Below are positions 36,108 through 48,870 of a DNA stretch of 64,000 nt, one piece after another (within the stretch, counting starts at the first letter, position 1; each line of letters starts with the position of its first letter). The stretch is from Zanthoxylum bungeanum (Eukaryota > Streptophyta > Magnoliopsida > Sapindales > Rutaceae), in NCBI GenBank assembly GCA_019454045.1, contig SKCR01047736.1:1-64000 (forward strand). Reading direction: 5' to 3'. A model generated the notes under the pieces. It searched no databases. It was not told where the DNA came from and worked only from the letters and a program-made list of their open reading frames with translations. The position numbers and the translations under genes were made by a program.

Positions 36108-38033
36108 TGTTAGGGATATGCCATATACCCAACTTGTGGATGGGCTATATGTACATGTATTTGAATATTTTCATTAATTAATAAAATGGAAATCTTTATT
36201 ATACGTGTCTTACATAAATTATATGAATCATCAAACACTGTAATAAAGCCCTTGGAGTAATAAGATGATGGCTTCCACGCCTTATGAGAATCATTACTCT
36301 CAAACATTCATAGTTAGTTTTGTGAATAAACTGGACGTTCACAAAGCGGAGAGACTAGCATGATGATATGATCCGCCCTTAAGTGGGGTAGCTGATCTCA
36401 TAGGCTGCTAGCGGAGATCCGTCTGCTTGGTGTATCACATGGATGCATGAGTTTCTCGTGTGCATTGAACTGACCGCCGAAAGTTTTCACATGGAGTGTT
36501 TATCCCATGTGTCTATGAGAACTTTCATGTATCGATTGTATGACTAGTCCTTAGACTTGAGTTCTTTACAATCTTATGTGTGGATCAAATGACTTTGACA
36601 TTCTCCTTCCCTAGCTCAAAAGATCCGGTCATAAGGGTATGATTGGGTCATTTATTGAAACACATGAAGTTTGTAAAGATACAACAGAGAATCGCCACTC
36701 TCTCGGATAATATTTTCTTATAAGAGTAGTATTCCAGTTCGCGAGTTGATATGTGTGATCAGTGCTTGAGACTATGGCCGCAGCGGAAGAATCATGTGAG
36801 ATTCTTGGGTTAGCACGATTCATGACACTATCAACATCATACCTTTGACTATATAGGTAGACACTTTCCATACCCTAGGTCAAACGGTGGGGATACAGTG
36901 AGGCGGGGGACCGTATCATATGTATATCGCATATAGAATGGGTATATATCTTTCCTTCTCATTTGGGGGCCTTGGCATGTTGCTAGATGTCAACCTTGGT
37001 CATTGAAATCGAACGACCATCTGATCGGAGGATAATTTATGTTCGATTAAATTATCACGATTCATTTCATGCCCAACTTGAGGGGAACCCAAAAGGTCAT
37101 ACACAACAAAGTCGAAATCAATGGTTAACAGTGCACAGTACAAATTTAACAACATATATGATTGCTGTAGGAATTGTTTATAAATGGTTCAATGTGTTCA
37201 ATTATTGAACAGATCATTTATGAGGTTCCAAAGTGGCTTAGGGATTGGTGAATGATGATAGAGGCACTTTGGGATTTGGAAAAATGAATAAGAAAAAAAA
37301 ACGTGAATAATAAATTTTTTTTATTTTTGAATTCCAATTCGGCCCAAACTCTTATTGGGGTTTTATAATCTCATTAAACCACTATATTAAGATCCAATGG
37401 CTAATATTTAATTAGCATTTATCCCACATCGGATTCTTAATTAATTTTGTTGTCTTTGGAGCACCTATATAAACCCAAAGAATTCTTTACAAATTTTTAC
37501 ACAAAAAATCTTTCATATCTTGGGTTTATATAAGTGAGCAACTCTAAAGTTTAAGAGTAAGCCACTGATTTTGAGGATCCTTAAGTCTAATTGACTAGAG
37601 GAATCTCAAGTTAAAAGTTTTGAGGTATTTGCCTAGGCTAGCACCAATGGCAAGAATACCCGTGCACTCAAGGCGTAGTCTTGCCGTTGAGTTTTGGCTT
37701 TGGTGTGTGCACCTTTGGAGGCCACACACTTGGGTGGCTCTTTGGAATGTGGAAGAGCTTGCTGAGTTCGAGAAAAGCTTGTTGATTGGAGGGAGGACTG
37801 GAGGAGTTTTCGGTTCAAGTAAGTCTTTTTCTTTCTTTATTTTAATTAGAGTTCTTATGATAGTTAGCATGTTTAAGTTTATGTTCTTTGCATGTTTTAT
37901 GAGTTTTATACTTATAATATATATTAACATGCATAGGCTTGTAGAATAATCAAAACAAATGGGTCTTGGGCAAATGGATAACGACATCATAATTTTTAAT
38001 TTTCCGCTGTGCACTCGCAGCCGCTTCCCAACA
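36108..38033 (+). repeat. 5' LTR of copia E (1926 bp)
   Basis: It starts TGTTAGGGATATGCC and ends GCTTCCCAACA before the primer site. Positions 36505-38033 pair closely with 55137-56649, and 36108-36183 with 43281-43356. The ORF 37620-37949 lies in the LTR and has a diverged counterpart at 56246-56485; I see no known domain. Confidence 0.9.
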
Positions 38034-38034
38034 G

Positions 38035-38046
38035 TGGTATCAGCGC
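38035..38046 (+). other. Primer binding site of copia E
   Basis: tggtatcagcgc lies one base after the LTR, with one difference from the usual initiator-Met complement (cgc for agc). Confidence 0.85.
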
Positions 38047-39395
38047 GCCGTTTTTGTTTTGATTAGTTCTTTCTCATTTGAACTCGAAATTGGGTGTGTA
38101 AAAGCTCGTTGGAAAGCTAACACCCTGAACTTACTTTTAGGCACAAGTTTTGCTTGATGTGGTTAAGATTGGAATAGTGAAATTGCATTTAAATTTAACG
38201 CATCTGTAAAAAAAACGTAATATAGTAAATTTATTTGATTAAAATAAAATACAATATCATAATTAAATATTAATCAAAGTTATTTAATGCCTAAAATAAT
38301 TCCAACATATTAAAACTCATATTCTTGATGATTCTATGTATGATTAGAATTGACATGATTATTTTAGGGTGCAAGCATCTAGAGAATTTCTAAGGAAATA
38401 TAGAGTGTATTGCTTATCCCTTAGCTAAGTAATTATTTCGTGATGAACTTAGAGATTTATTACCTTTAAGGCTAATAAATATAAATCACTTGTTTATAAT
38501 AAAAGACATTATAAAAGATACAAGTGGAGTGGGACCAAGGCGTTAATAAAACTTTCCAAACTAAATTTAATTTAACCAAAGGTATTACTAGAGTTAGATA
38601 ATGATTTGGTGTCTTCCTTCACTCACTACCTTTTTATAGCCGAAAGGAAAAACTGTGAAGACATTTAGATAATCATTTACTCAAAGCTTACCTTAAAGCA
38701 TATTTAAAGTGTTGGACTAATTTGGAGGATCTATTGTTTATTCCTGTCACCAAGGTAATAAGAGCCTAAGAGGTAAGGGTATTTAAGAGAGTTCGCTCCA
38801 CCTTCCCTCTGGGGAATTTTCAATGGAGGAATCCATTAGACAGTTATTCACTTAAACTTGCTAAAATCATCAATGATAATTTAAGTCTAAAATTTACCTC
38901 TCATTTAAACCGTATTGGCAGGACTAGGCTTTACCAGACTGACCAATACCAATTTGTCCCTAAATCGTACTATTGATAATGGTTTGACTTTTCTGAGTCA
39001 TAAGACGCAGCGACCCTTAGGCGTGGTCTTATAACTTAGTGGCAAAGATTGGGTGTCCACAAGGAATAGCATAAGCTATGGCATTTTTGATTGCCCAACC
39101 CAATGATCAAGGAATTGTGATTTATATCATAAATTGGTTGGGAACCTACCTAATTATCGTAATTATAACGACCGGCCCTAGTCAAAGTTGTGAAATGATG
39201 ATAATGGGATCCTTGCCCACAAGAAATCCATCATATTGGGGTTGATGCGATTTGCTTAAAATTTTAAAACAATTGAGTGGAGAGAAACTTCATAATATTA
39301 AAAGCCCATGTTATTATGAAACATTAATGAAAACATATTCCTAATTTTAACATTCTCTCTTAACAGGTGGGTTAAAATATTTTACAAACATTCAA
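38047..39395 (+). other. Untranslated leader of copia E, with a block shared with element G
   Basis: There is no ORF of note. The segment at about 38583-38835 is clearly homologous, in the same sense orientation relative to gag, to the leader of the Ty3 element G (51294-51510, minus strand). They share the exact 20-mer ccaccttccctctggggaat plus taagagcctaagagg and ggactaatttggagga in the same order. This is unexpected between copia and gypsy. Confidence 0.7.
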
Positions 39396-40226
39396 ATGGA
39401 AAATAGAATATCACTTCGTTCCATTCTTGATGAGCATAAGCTCAAAGGGGACAACTAGAATGACTGGTTTAGAAACCTTAAATTTATCTTACGACAAGAA
39501 AAGATTTTCTATGTTCTTGAATGACCATTTCCCCCTGAACCCGCAGAAGATGCTAACCAAAATACATTTGATGCTTGGAAGAAACACGTCGATGATGATG
39601 TGCAAGCAGTTTGCATAATGCTTGGCTCTATGTCGGACGAACTTCAGAAATCTCATGAAGATATGGATGCTCAAACCATCATCTTTCACTTGAAGGAGTT
39701 GTATGAAACTTCCGTTCATACCATGAGATTCCAAGTGTCATGTGTCTTATTCCAAATAAGGTATAAAGAAAGATCTGTTAGTGGACATGTGCTTAAGATG
39801 ATTGGCCACATTGAAAAATTGGCTAACCTCGGGTTCATCATGGATCATGAGATAGATCATGATCTAATTCTTCAGTCCTTACCAAAAGACTTCTCTTACT
39901 TTATTATGCAGTTTCATCTGTCTAATAAAGAAGCTACTTTAGCAGAATTGCACAATCTGATAAAGCAAGCAGAGAAGGACTTGGAACCAGAGCTTAAAAC
40001 CTCAGTCATGCTTACGGGTACGGACCTGAAGCCACGAGGCCTAAAGAAAAATAAGGGCAAGACCAAGGCTCCATATCACCTAAAGCCCAATGGTAAGGTG
40101 GAGAAGAAAAAAGGAAAGGAGAAATGTTTCTTTTGTGGAAATAAGGGTCATTGGAAGAAAGACTGCAAATCCTTGAAAGCCAAGGAAGCAAGGGAAGCCC
40201 AAGAAGCGAAGAAGCCCAATGTTTAA
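39396..40226 (+). pseudogene. gag: Copia E gag, two in-frame stops
   Basis: Starting at ATG 39396, the reading continues in one frame to 40226 apart from a TAG at 39456-39458 and a TGA at 39522-39524. It has the copia gag layout: an N-terminal LDEHKLKG-type start, a central helical region (from 39600 fully open), a lysine-rich tail and one CCHC knuckle CFFCGNKGHWKKDC at 40125-40166. Both stops are explained by single substitutions. Gag packages the element RNA, but this copy is interrupted. Confidence 0.85.
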
Positions 40227-40229
40227 GGT

Positions 40230-41979
40230 ATGTTGTATATGATTGAACTATATTCTCAAAACTGAACCTTCTACTTGGGTACTTGACACCGGTTGTGGGA
40301 CTCACTTGTTATAACAATGTGCATGGCCTGAGAAACAGTAGGAGACTTTGTCATGGGGAGGTTGACTTACGCGTGGGTAATGGAGAAAAACTGGATGCAT
40401 TGTGCGTGGGGACTTATTCATTAGTTTTTCCGAATGGTTTAGTTTTAGACTTAAAAGATTGTGTTTATGTACATTCTCTAGTAAAGAACATCATTTCAAT
40501 TTCTTCTTTATGTAATAAAGGCTTTTCTTGCCTATTAAGTTGTAATGAATGTTCTATTTATTTCAATGAAATAAAATATGGAGATGGTATTTTGAATAAT
40601 GGTATATATGTCTTACAAACTAACAAAGAATGTTCAACATCTAATATATACAACGTTAACTCGAATAATCTCAATGAATCACTTCTATGGCACAGTCGCT
40701 TAGGTCATATCAATGAAACAAGATTAACTAAGCTACATAAGGATGTGTATTTCAGACCCTTCAAATATGAACCTTATGGAACTTGTGAGTCTTGTTTACT
40801 TGGTAAAATGACCAAATTACCCTACAAAGGTAAATGGCAGCATGCAACGGAGACATTAGAACTCATACACTCTGATGTATGCGGACCAATGTCAGTCACC
40901 GCTAGAGGTGGATTCTCATACTTCATTACTTTATCGATGATCACTCGCGATATGGGTATGTGTACCTTATGCGGTACAAATCTGAAGTCTTTGAGAAAAT
41001 CAAAGACTTCAAAGCTGAAGTAGAAAACCAGAATAATAAAATTATTAAGTCACTAAGGTCTGACCGAGGTAGTGAATACTTAAGCGACATATTTGAATAT
41101 TACTTGAGAGAAAATGGCATTGTTTCCCAGTGGACTCCTCCGGAAACTCCACAGCATAATGGGGTCTCCAAAAGGAGAAATCAGATATTATTAGATATAG
41201 TCCGATCAATGATGCCAGGCACGGATCTACCTCTTTCATTTTGGGGTCTTGCTTTAGAAACTGCAACACTACTACTAAACCAAGTTCCTTCCAAGACTGT
41301 TAGTCAAACATCATATGAGTTATGGTCTGGGAAACGTCATAGTCTTAGTTATTTAAGAGTTTGGGGATGTGACGCATATGTTAAGCTCACACAAACTAAA
41401 AAATTAGATGATAGGGCAGTTAAATGTAAGTTTGTAGGATATGCCTTGAACTCAAAAGCATACGTGTTCTACATCCCAAATGAACAAAAAACATTTGTCT
41501 CACGAAATGCTAAATTTCTAGAGAATGAATTCCTTCTCAAGAAATATAATGGGAGTAGACTTGACCTCGATGAGGTACGAGAAGAACAAACTAACATAGA
41601 ACTAAACCCCAGGCCCCTCAAAAGGGCAGCGACGGAGCAACCACAAGGTTATGAACTTAGAAGGTCTGGTAGGGAAAGATATGAGCCTGAAAGATATGGT
41701 TTCCATATTGATAAGGAACATGATCAGGTCATTGATAATGACGACCCCACCAGTTATGATGAAGCAATGCATGACATTGATTCAGTCAAGTGGCTTGAGG
41801 CCATGAAATCTGAAATAGACTCTATGTATCAGAATCAAGTTTGGGACTTGGTGGATACACCTGAAGGGATAAAACCCATAGGTTGCAAGTGGATTTACAA
41901 GTGTAAATATGATGCAGAAGGCAACATCCAAACCTATAAGGCTAGGTTGGTGGCGAAAGGTTATAGACAAATCCAATGA
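40230..41979 (+). pseudogene. pol: Copia E protease, integrase and RT start, frameshifted
   Basis: The protease active site WVLDTGCGTH is readable near 40270-40302, followed at once by a frameshift. The frame 40283-41023 covers the rest of protease and the integrase zinc region (HSRLGHI, CESCLLGKM) to HSDVCGP. A second shift near 40930 passes to 40960-41979. That frame holds SLRSDRGSEY and GVSKRRN, so the third catalytic Glu of integrase is replaced by Lys. It then enters RT (VWDL, CKWIYKCK, ARLVAKGY) and stops at 41977-41979. Confidence 0.9.
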
Positions 41980-42012
41980 ATTTACTATGACAAAACTTTC
42001 TCGCCTGTTGCA

Positions 42013-43266
42013 ATGATAAAGTCCATTCACATTTTACTGGCATTAGCTGCACACTTTGATTATGAGATTTGGCAGATAGATGTCAAAACAACTTTCCTTA
42101 TTGGGAACCTCGTAGAGGAAGTCTATATGACACAACCTGATGGGTTTGCATTTAAGGATGATCATAATAAAGTATGCAAGCTTAAACGATCCATTTATGG
42201 ACTCAACCAAGCCTCAAAAAGTTGGAATATACGATTTGATGAGACAATCAAAGAATTTGACTTCATCAAAAATGTAGACGAGCCTTGTGTTTACAGGAAA
42301 AGTAGTATGAGTTCTGTTATATTTCTTGTATTATATGTCGATTACATATTAATCATCGGGAATGATATTCCCATGATGCAAGCCACCAAACAATGGTTAT
42401 CTCACAATTTCTCCATGAAAGATTTGGGAGAAGTAGCCTACATCTTCGGCATTAAGATTTACCGTAATAGATCTAAAAGGTTGTTAGGACTTTCTCAATC
42501 TACGTACATAGATAAAGTTTTGAAAAGATTCAAAATAGAAGATTCCAAAAGAGGTAATTTACCTACTTGTCATGGAATAAAATTATCTAAAGAGCAATGT
42601 CCGCATACTTCTTCAGATAGAGAGCGTATGAGTAAGACCCCTTATGCTTCAGCAATAGGATCGATCATGTACGCCATGCTATGTAGAAGACCCGATATCT
42701 CTTATGCTCTTAGCATAACGAGCAGGTATCAGGCAAATCCTGGTGGGCCACACTGGCAGCTGTTAAAATAATCCTCAAGTATCTGATAAGAACTAATGAT
42801 GTGTTATTGACATACAGAGATTGTTATGAGATGAAATTCAATGGTTACTGTGATGCAATCTTTCAGATTGATATGCATGACATCAGATCGCAAACAAGAT
42901 ATCTGTTTACTATGAATGGCAGAGCTGTCATTTGGAAAAGCTCAAAGTAGTCAACTACAGTGGACTCCACCACTGAAGCCAAGTATATTGCAGCATCTAA
43001 GGCAGCTAAAGAAGCAGTCTGGATAAAGAAGTTCATCACGGAGCTGGAAGTGCTTCCCGCGATAAAGAATGGCGTCACGATGTACTGTGACAACACGAGT
43101 GCCATTGCTCAATCAAAGTGATATTGTTGAGAGAAAAGAAGTTATTATAGATAAAATACCCACAAAAGATAATCTTGTAGATTCTCTGACTAAAGGGCTG
43201 ACTCAACAAAAGCATGATAGGCACACCCGAGAGTATGGTGTCCAGATTCATACTAGTTGGCTATAA
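42013..43266 (+). pseudogene. pol: Copia E reverse transcriptase and RNase H, mutated active site
   Basis: RT continues in 42013-42771 with IWQIDVKTTFL, VCKLKRSIYGL and the polymerase box reading LYVDYILIIG. The second catalytic aspartate (usual YVDD) is Tyr, encoded at 42343-42345. RNase H (42800-43130) has a changed TDSD box (CDAIFQID), an in-frame stop near 42948, an EAKYIAA box and a CDNTSAI box. A deletion follows CDNTSAIAQSK, removing the usual HQRSKH segment. The C-terminal readings resume at 43120-43266. Confidence 0.88.
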
Positions 43267-43280
43267 TGCAAGTGTGAGAT

Positions 43281-43356
43281 TGTTAGGGATATGCCCTATA
43301 CCCAACTTATGGATGGGATATATATACATGTATTTGCAATATTTTCATTAATTAAT
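43281..43356 (+). repeat. 3' LTR of copia E, first piece
   Basis: TGTTAGGGATATGCC follows the purine tract gcaagtgtgagat. It matches the first 76 bp of the 5' LTR and then changes, after cattaattaat, to the TGTGAGACC start of element F. Confidence 0.88.
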
Positions 43357-45350
43357 TGTGAGACCATGTCCCTATATTATCTTTCATTATTTCAAATTAA
43401 TAATAATCCTTATCCCCTATGAACTTGGTAACTAAATACCCATTATCCTAATTAAACTCAACCACTCCTCCTATTTAAAAACAACATCTAACCTTAACTA
43501 TTCATATAATGTGTGTGTGCTTGGTGTGAAGTAATTGAGAGTAGTGGGGTATCAGAGATAATTTTCTAGAAACCAGTAGTCTGTTATAGAGAGAAACAGG
43601 TCTGTAGTGAGAGAAAACGCAAAAGAGAGAGAAAGTGTGGGTAGGAGAGAGAAAGGCTCGTTCGTCGTCTTCCGGTCACCTTTTCCGGTAAGTGACCACA
43701 TCATGAGAATCCTCTCACCGAGACAAATCCAACACAGCCGGTCCGACCGCCGGATTCCTTCTCACGCGCCGCCACGTGCCTCCACACGCTGCCTTGCCGT
43801 CGGTTCACGCGCCCTATGCGCCGCCGTGAGTGATCAACACCTCCCGAACCTAAATCTTCGCCTCGTAGAGATACGCGGGTTAGACACCTCATTTGCCCAA
43901 TTCGGACCTTCGGTTGATGTGAAATGAGCCTAGAACGAGAGTTAACGGTGTTCGATCGTTCATCGGTGACCGTCGAACATCAGCTATTTCCTCCACTGCC
44001 GTTGTGATCCTGGTGACGTGTACTGTTCGTGAACCACCTCGTTATGAAATTCTGAAGTCGTTGGAGCTCGGTACGTTATATTTTTCAGTTTTAAGGTTGT
44101 AATTGTAAGATTGAGAGTTTTGGACTTATTCGTAATTTGACATCTTTAGGGACCTAAATGAGTAAATTCTGATTTTTTGGTGAGTAATATGAGATAATTG
44201 GAAGTTTTGGGACTAAATTGATAATATTGGAGAGTATTGGGGTTAAATTGCAAATTTGGAAAGTTTAGGGATAAAATCATAATTTTATTAAAATATAGGG
44301 ACCTGATCATAATTTTATACTTTTTCCAGATTTTAGCGAGGAAATATAGATAGATATAGAGTTTTGCGTGGATTGAGGTATGTACAAAGCATGATGATTC
44401 TCTTAACATAAATATTTGTTGATTGATGTTTGCTATGTGAGTTATGTAATATAATATAAATATATATTTATATATGTAATGTTGGAAAATTAACTGAGTA
44501 ATTGATAACATGAGAACGTATATTGTGAATATAACTTCTGAGTATAAATTGTATGCTTGTGATATGAATCGAAGTGTTCGAGTATTGTGTGACTTTGAGA
44601 TGAGTTGATGGATGGAATGCGATGAGATGTGTTGTATTGGATGCTGTGTGAGATTGTTGTTATGCTACCAGATTTAGTATGATAATGGTTGGATATGCGA
44701 GATTATCCGAGATTTATGCGAGATTAGCAGAGGCGTGTGGTTAAATCCCCCTCTTGCACATTTATGTGGGATTATATCGTGGGAAACCTTGGGGGTAAGA
44801 GATGGACTCTCACAATGGTTTCAATCCATTATTATATCGAATCCGGATAGCAAACCTTGTTTGATTGAGATGTGTTGTTGTGAGTATGTTTTTCCTGAGT
44901 TAGCTGTTATATATATTAACTGTTATTTTCATATATTCACTATCATATTTATATATATCTATTTTATGGGTAATGTCATGTTGAGAGTATGCGTGTTTTT
45001 ACTTACTGAGCTCTTTAAGCTCACCTCCCATTTCCCAAACATCCCAGGTAGTTCGCCAGCGCAACAATAGCGGTATCAGTACCAGGATTTGACTCGTTTG
45101 CCACAACCGTCGGCCGGGTTGGTCCAGACATTTCTTTTGGCTTTGAGATAGGACATTTAGGATGACTTTCATGTTTTCAGACATTTATTGTGGTGTAAAC
45201 ACTTATTGGGATTTATTGGATTGCATTTTATGGGATATTATAATTCTTACGAACTTTTGGTTCAATTGCATGACATATAGGTGCTCGAGCTGAAGTGATT
45301 CGCGGACCCTATTCTAGGGTTGGGCCCGCTCTAGGGATGGGGTCGTTATA
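43357..45350 (+). repeat. 5' LTR of element F (about 1994 bp)
   Basis: It starts TGTGAGACCATGTCCC and ends about GGTCGTTATA, five bases before the primer site. The final A differs from the expected CA. There is no second copy in the window, so the limits rest on junction with copia E and the primer site. ORFs 43607-43927 and 44735-45070 fall inside and show no known domain. Confidence 0.75.
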
Positions 45351-45355
45351 AATTT

Positions 45356-45367
45356 TGGTATCAGAGC
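45356..45367 (+). other. Primer binding site of element F
   Basis: tggtatcagagc, the initiator-Met type commonly used by plant chromoviruses. Confidence 0.85.
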
Positions 45368-45439
45368 GTAGGTTATAGATTCTGTAGACACCTTGCATTT
45401 GTTGAGGGTATTAAATAATAGTTTTGTGTTTGTAGGAAG

Positions 45440-46981
45440 ATGTCTGGACGTGGTTGTGGTACTGGTACTCAGCGTGGGAGAGAGAGAGCTCGACGATACG
45501 TAAGAGTGTCAGAGCTTAATATTGAGAGACCTCAGACTCAGCCTATAGATCCTGAACCGGATATAGCTTCATCTGGTGTTCCACCGATTTTTGAGGTTGG
45601 TGAAGGTTCTCGACGCATACCTCCAGTAGTTTCGACAGCTGCCCCCACTGTTATTCCTACTGTTGCACCTGACCCAGCTCCTCCGGTTGCACATGATATT
45701 ACTCATGTTGCTCCTTCAGATCCACCGACTGCCACTAATCTAGAAGATATTTTGGGGAGGTTTATTGATGTTGTTGCACAAATGGTTTCCAGAGGACCAG
45801 TGGCTAATGTACCTTCGAGCAATGGTGGTAGTACGAGCAAGCTAGACCAGTTTCTTAATTTGAGGCCTCCTTAGTTTCATGATACAGCTAATCCCCTCGC
45901 TGCTTGAGAAATGGAAGAATGATATTGAGCATATATTCAGTGTGTTAGACTTGACAGATCAAGAGAATGTGAGGTTTGCTGCCTTTATGATGAGAGGTGA
46001 GGCGGAGACCTGGTGGAATCACATTGAGACTATACTGACAGATAGATTGAGAGCACCAGATTATTGGAGAGCTGATGGAATTAGAAGACCTCAGTATATT
46101 ACTTGGGATATGTTCGAGGAAGCCTTCAATGAGAAGTACTTCCCTTATGCTTATCGTAGTGAGTAGCGTCGTCGATTTGAGCATATGGTTTAGGGACCAT
46201 TAGAGACAGTATTGAAGTATGAGAGGCGGATGATTTCCCTATCCCGGTACTACCCAGAGTTAATTCGGTGGGAAGAAGACAAATATGAGAAGTTCAAGGG
46301 CGGACTGAGACATGAGATTAGGTCATGAATCTCGATTTTAAGGAAGCTGCCATATACAATACTAGTTGACAGAGCTATGATTGCAGATAGTGACATCAGG
46401 TTCGAGATGGAGAATATACCAGCCTTCCGAGATAGCAGGAAGAGGGGCGAGATGAAGTTTCTGATGTGAGACAGGGCAGACCTAATAGTAGACAGTATTC
46501 TCCACAGCCGAGACACAGTGGGGTACCACCCAGAGGCACACAGAGTGCACCTCCTAAAGGATAGTTCCGTGGGGCTCGGACTGAGTAGGTCTATAGTAGA
46601 GGCACAATACCATCTGTTGATCAGAGTGCAGCGAGTGTAGCATCTCGACCGACTAGCACACGTCGATGCTATAATTGTGGTCAGGAGGGACATATCAGCA
46701 CACAATGCAACATGGAAAAAAAATGTTATGAGTGTCAGCAGGTTGGACATTTAGCCAGAGATTATACCGCTGGTGATGGATCTCGAGGAGTTGATCAACC
46801 AACAGGAGGAGCAGTGACAACAGGACGTGGTAGAGGGACCAGTTCTGGTAGTATTCGTGGGTGAGGCTCGGGTTTTCCATAGGGCAGAGGCAGATGGACT
46901 CCGAGTGGAGCATATGGTGGTAGAGGACAGACATCTCAGACATATAGTTCACCTGATGCTGACAGGGGACGATTTTTCACC
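45440..46981 (+). pseudogene. gag: Element F gag, broken
   Basis: The reading starts MSGRGCGTGTQRG at 45440, with a proline/alanine-rich N-terminal region as usual for Tekay/Del gag. It stops at 45872-45874 within FLNLRPP and resumes at 45879-46166 with KWKNDIEHIFSVL and AETWWNHIE motifs of the gag capsid domain. More stops follow. Two cysteine knuckles are readable at 46667-46708 (CYNCGQEGHISTQC) and about 46726-46767 (CYECQQVGHLARDY, last Cys lost). Confidence 0.85.
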
Positions 46982-48354
46982 ATGACAGAGCAAGAGGTAC
47001 ATGATGGTGGTGATGTTGTATCTGGTATAGTTCGAGTATCAAGTACACTTGTCCGAGCTCTTTTTGATACAGGTTCCACACATTCTTTTATTGCCATTGA
47101 TTGTATTCCCTGTTTGGGTAGTGTAGCGGAGTCCAACAAGATTTCTTTGATTGTAAGTCTCCCTTCGGGGAAGGACATCATGATAGATACATTATATAGA
47201 AGATTGAGTATGGAGATTGAGGGGAGACAACTCCCAGTTGTACTTTACCCGTTAGAGATGAAGGACTTCGGCCTGATTTTAGGGATGGATTGGCTGACAG
47301 CTCATGGAGCCGTTATCGATTGTAGCGGCAAGGAAGTGAGGTTTAAGTCAGATGACATGGAATTCAAGGTAGTCAGTGATCGTAGTCGAGTTGTGGCACC
47401 TATCATTTCTGCTATGTCGGCTTGTAGAATGATCAGGCAGGGGTGTAAAGGCTTTTTAGCGAGTATTGCTACAGTGGAGGAATGTAGATCGACGCAGATA
47501 ATAGATATTCTAGTTGTGAGGGAGTACCATGACGTGTTTCCTGATGAGTTACAAGGATTACCTCCACATAGAGATCTAGAGTTCACTATAGATCTGATGT
47601 CTGACACTGCCCCTATTTCCATAACTCCATACCGTATGGCCCCAACAGAAATGAAAGAGCTGAAAGAACAGTTGCAAGAACTGTTAGATCGAGGATTTAT
47701 TCGGCCTAGTGTTTCACATTGGGGAACGCCAGTATTGTTTGTGAAAAAGAAGGATGAGACTTTAAGATTATGTATCGATTATCGTCAGCTCAATAAGGTA
47801 ATGGTTAAGAACCGGTACCTGTTTCCTCGTATCGATGATTTATTTGATCAACTTCAGGGAGCCTCATTGTTTTCAAAAATCGATCTTCGATCGGGATATC
47901 ATCAGATGAGGATTCAGGATGTGGATATTTTGAAGACTGTATTTCGCACTAGATACGGACATTATGAGTTCTTAGTGATGCCATTCGGACTTACTAATGA
48001 ACCAGCAGCGTTCATGGGTTTGATGAATAGAGTATTCCAGCCGTACTTGGATAAGTTCGTTGTGGTGTTCATTGACAACATCCTATATATTCGCCCTCTC
48101 GGATCAATCACGAGCATCACATTCGATTAGTATTAGATATTTTGAGGATGGAGCAGTTGTATGCCAAGTTATCTAAATGTGAGTTTTGGCTGGACATAGT
48201 GGTATTTCTGGGCCACATTATCTCAGGAGAGGGTATTTTTGTAGATCCGCAGAAGGTCGAAGCAGTTCTGAAATGGGAAAGACCAAGGACAGCGACAGAG
48301 GTCTGGAGCTTCTTGGGATTTGCAGGCTACTACCGTCATTTTATTCGGGATAAC
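46982..48354 (+). pseudogene. pol: Element F protease and reverse transcriptase, truncated
   Basis: An open reading of 382 codons (46982-48130). The protease has [11 protein letters not shown] near residues 23-33 and LGMDWL near 104. RT begins about residue 185 ([11 protein letters not shown]), with [30 protein letters not shown] and [12 protein letters not shown]. The polymerase box reads FIDNI at 48071-48082, so the second catalytic Asp is Asn. After a frameshift near 48105 the RT thumb continues in 48142-48354 ([24 protein letters not shown]). It then ends at the fusion with element G. Confidence 0.9.
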
Positions 48355-48525
48355 TGATACTGATATGGGCCTCGCCCCAGCTGAAACTGTTGTGGGCCTC
48401 GCCCCCAACTGATGTTGATGTGGCCCTTGCCCCTAGACTGATGCTGATATGAGTCTCGCCCAACTGATACTGCTGATATGGGCCTCGCCCCCAGACTGAT
48501 ACTACTGATATGGGCCTCGCCCATA
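48355..48525. repeat. Short GC-rich tandem repeat at the F/G junction
   Basis: About five imperfect copies of a 30-40 bp unit centred on tgatatgggcctcgccccc. This begins exactly where the RT reading of F ends. It is either part of G's 3' untranslated region or repeat-prone sequence that helped the fusion. Confidence 0.75.
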
Positions 48526-48744
48526 TGATTCATTCCTGAAGACTGCTGACATTGTACTGTTGCTGCTTCTGATTGGCTTTCATTTAACGCTTTCTTTTTT
48601 TCTCTTTTGAAACCTGTTATTACAAAACAGAACAAACACAAAAATGATGCAAATATGTTACGTGTATGCATGCATGTATGAGTGAATTTTCTATCCTGTT
48701 GGGTTAGGTCTTCTGCCAATTCTCTTGGTGACTGCTCAGTCTTC

Positions 48745-48870
48745 TTTTCCTCAGGCAAGCCACTGCTTCAATCTATCCACATTGATCGGCTCGGTGAACT
48801 CGTTCCCTTCCAAATCTGACAGTCTCAGTGCCCATATTTCCCACTTTTTGAATGACCATCTTATCTTTTC
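48745..48870 (-). pseudogene. Element G integrase C-terminal remnant
   Basis: The minus strand encodes SDLEGNEFTEPINVDRLKQW (about 48760-48830), preceded by a VIQKV-like stretch. This matches the usual end of plant Ty3 integrases (L.D..G..(F/L)..P.N.D.LK.(Y/W)). Upstream in the element there is no integrase core, so only the tail was retained after the internal deletion. Confidence 0.7.

Larger units (their letters stand above)
43357..48354 (+). mobile_element. Ty3/gypsy chromovirus-like element F (Tekay/Del type), 3' part lost
   Basis: LTR, TGGTATCAGAGC primer site, gag with two zinc knuckles, DTGS protease and RT in gypsy order. The reading breaks off in the RT/RNase H connection at about 48354, where sequence of element G begins. 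RNase H, integrase, chromodomain and 3' LTR are missing. The lineage call rests on the gag start (MSGRG...), the ...LRPP.F gag motif and the RT sequence. Confidence 0.85.

Noticed and set aside
37620..37949. ORF of 109 codons that might be a small gene
   Set aside because: It lies wholly in the copia E LTR, has no known domain, and its counterpart in the 3' LTR (56246-56485) is diverged and frameshifted.
43607..43927. 106-codon arginine-rich ORF after a GA-rich stretch, gene-like in composition
   Set aside because: It lies inside the 5' LTR of element F with no domain. It is probably the transcribed leader part of the LTR.
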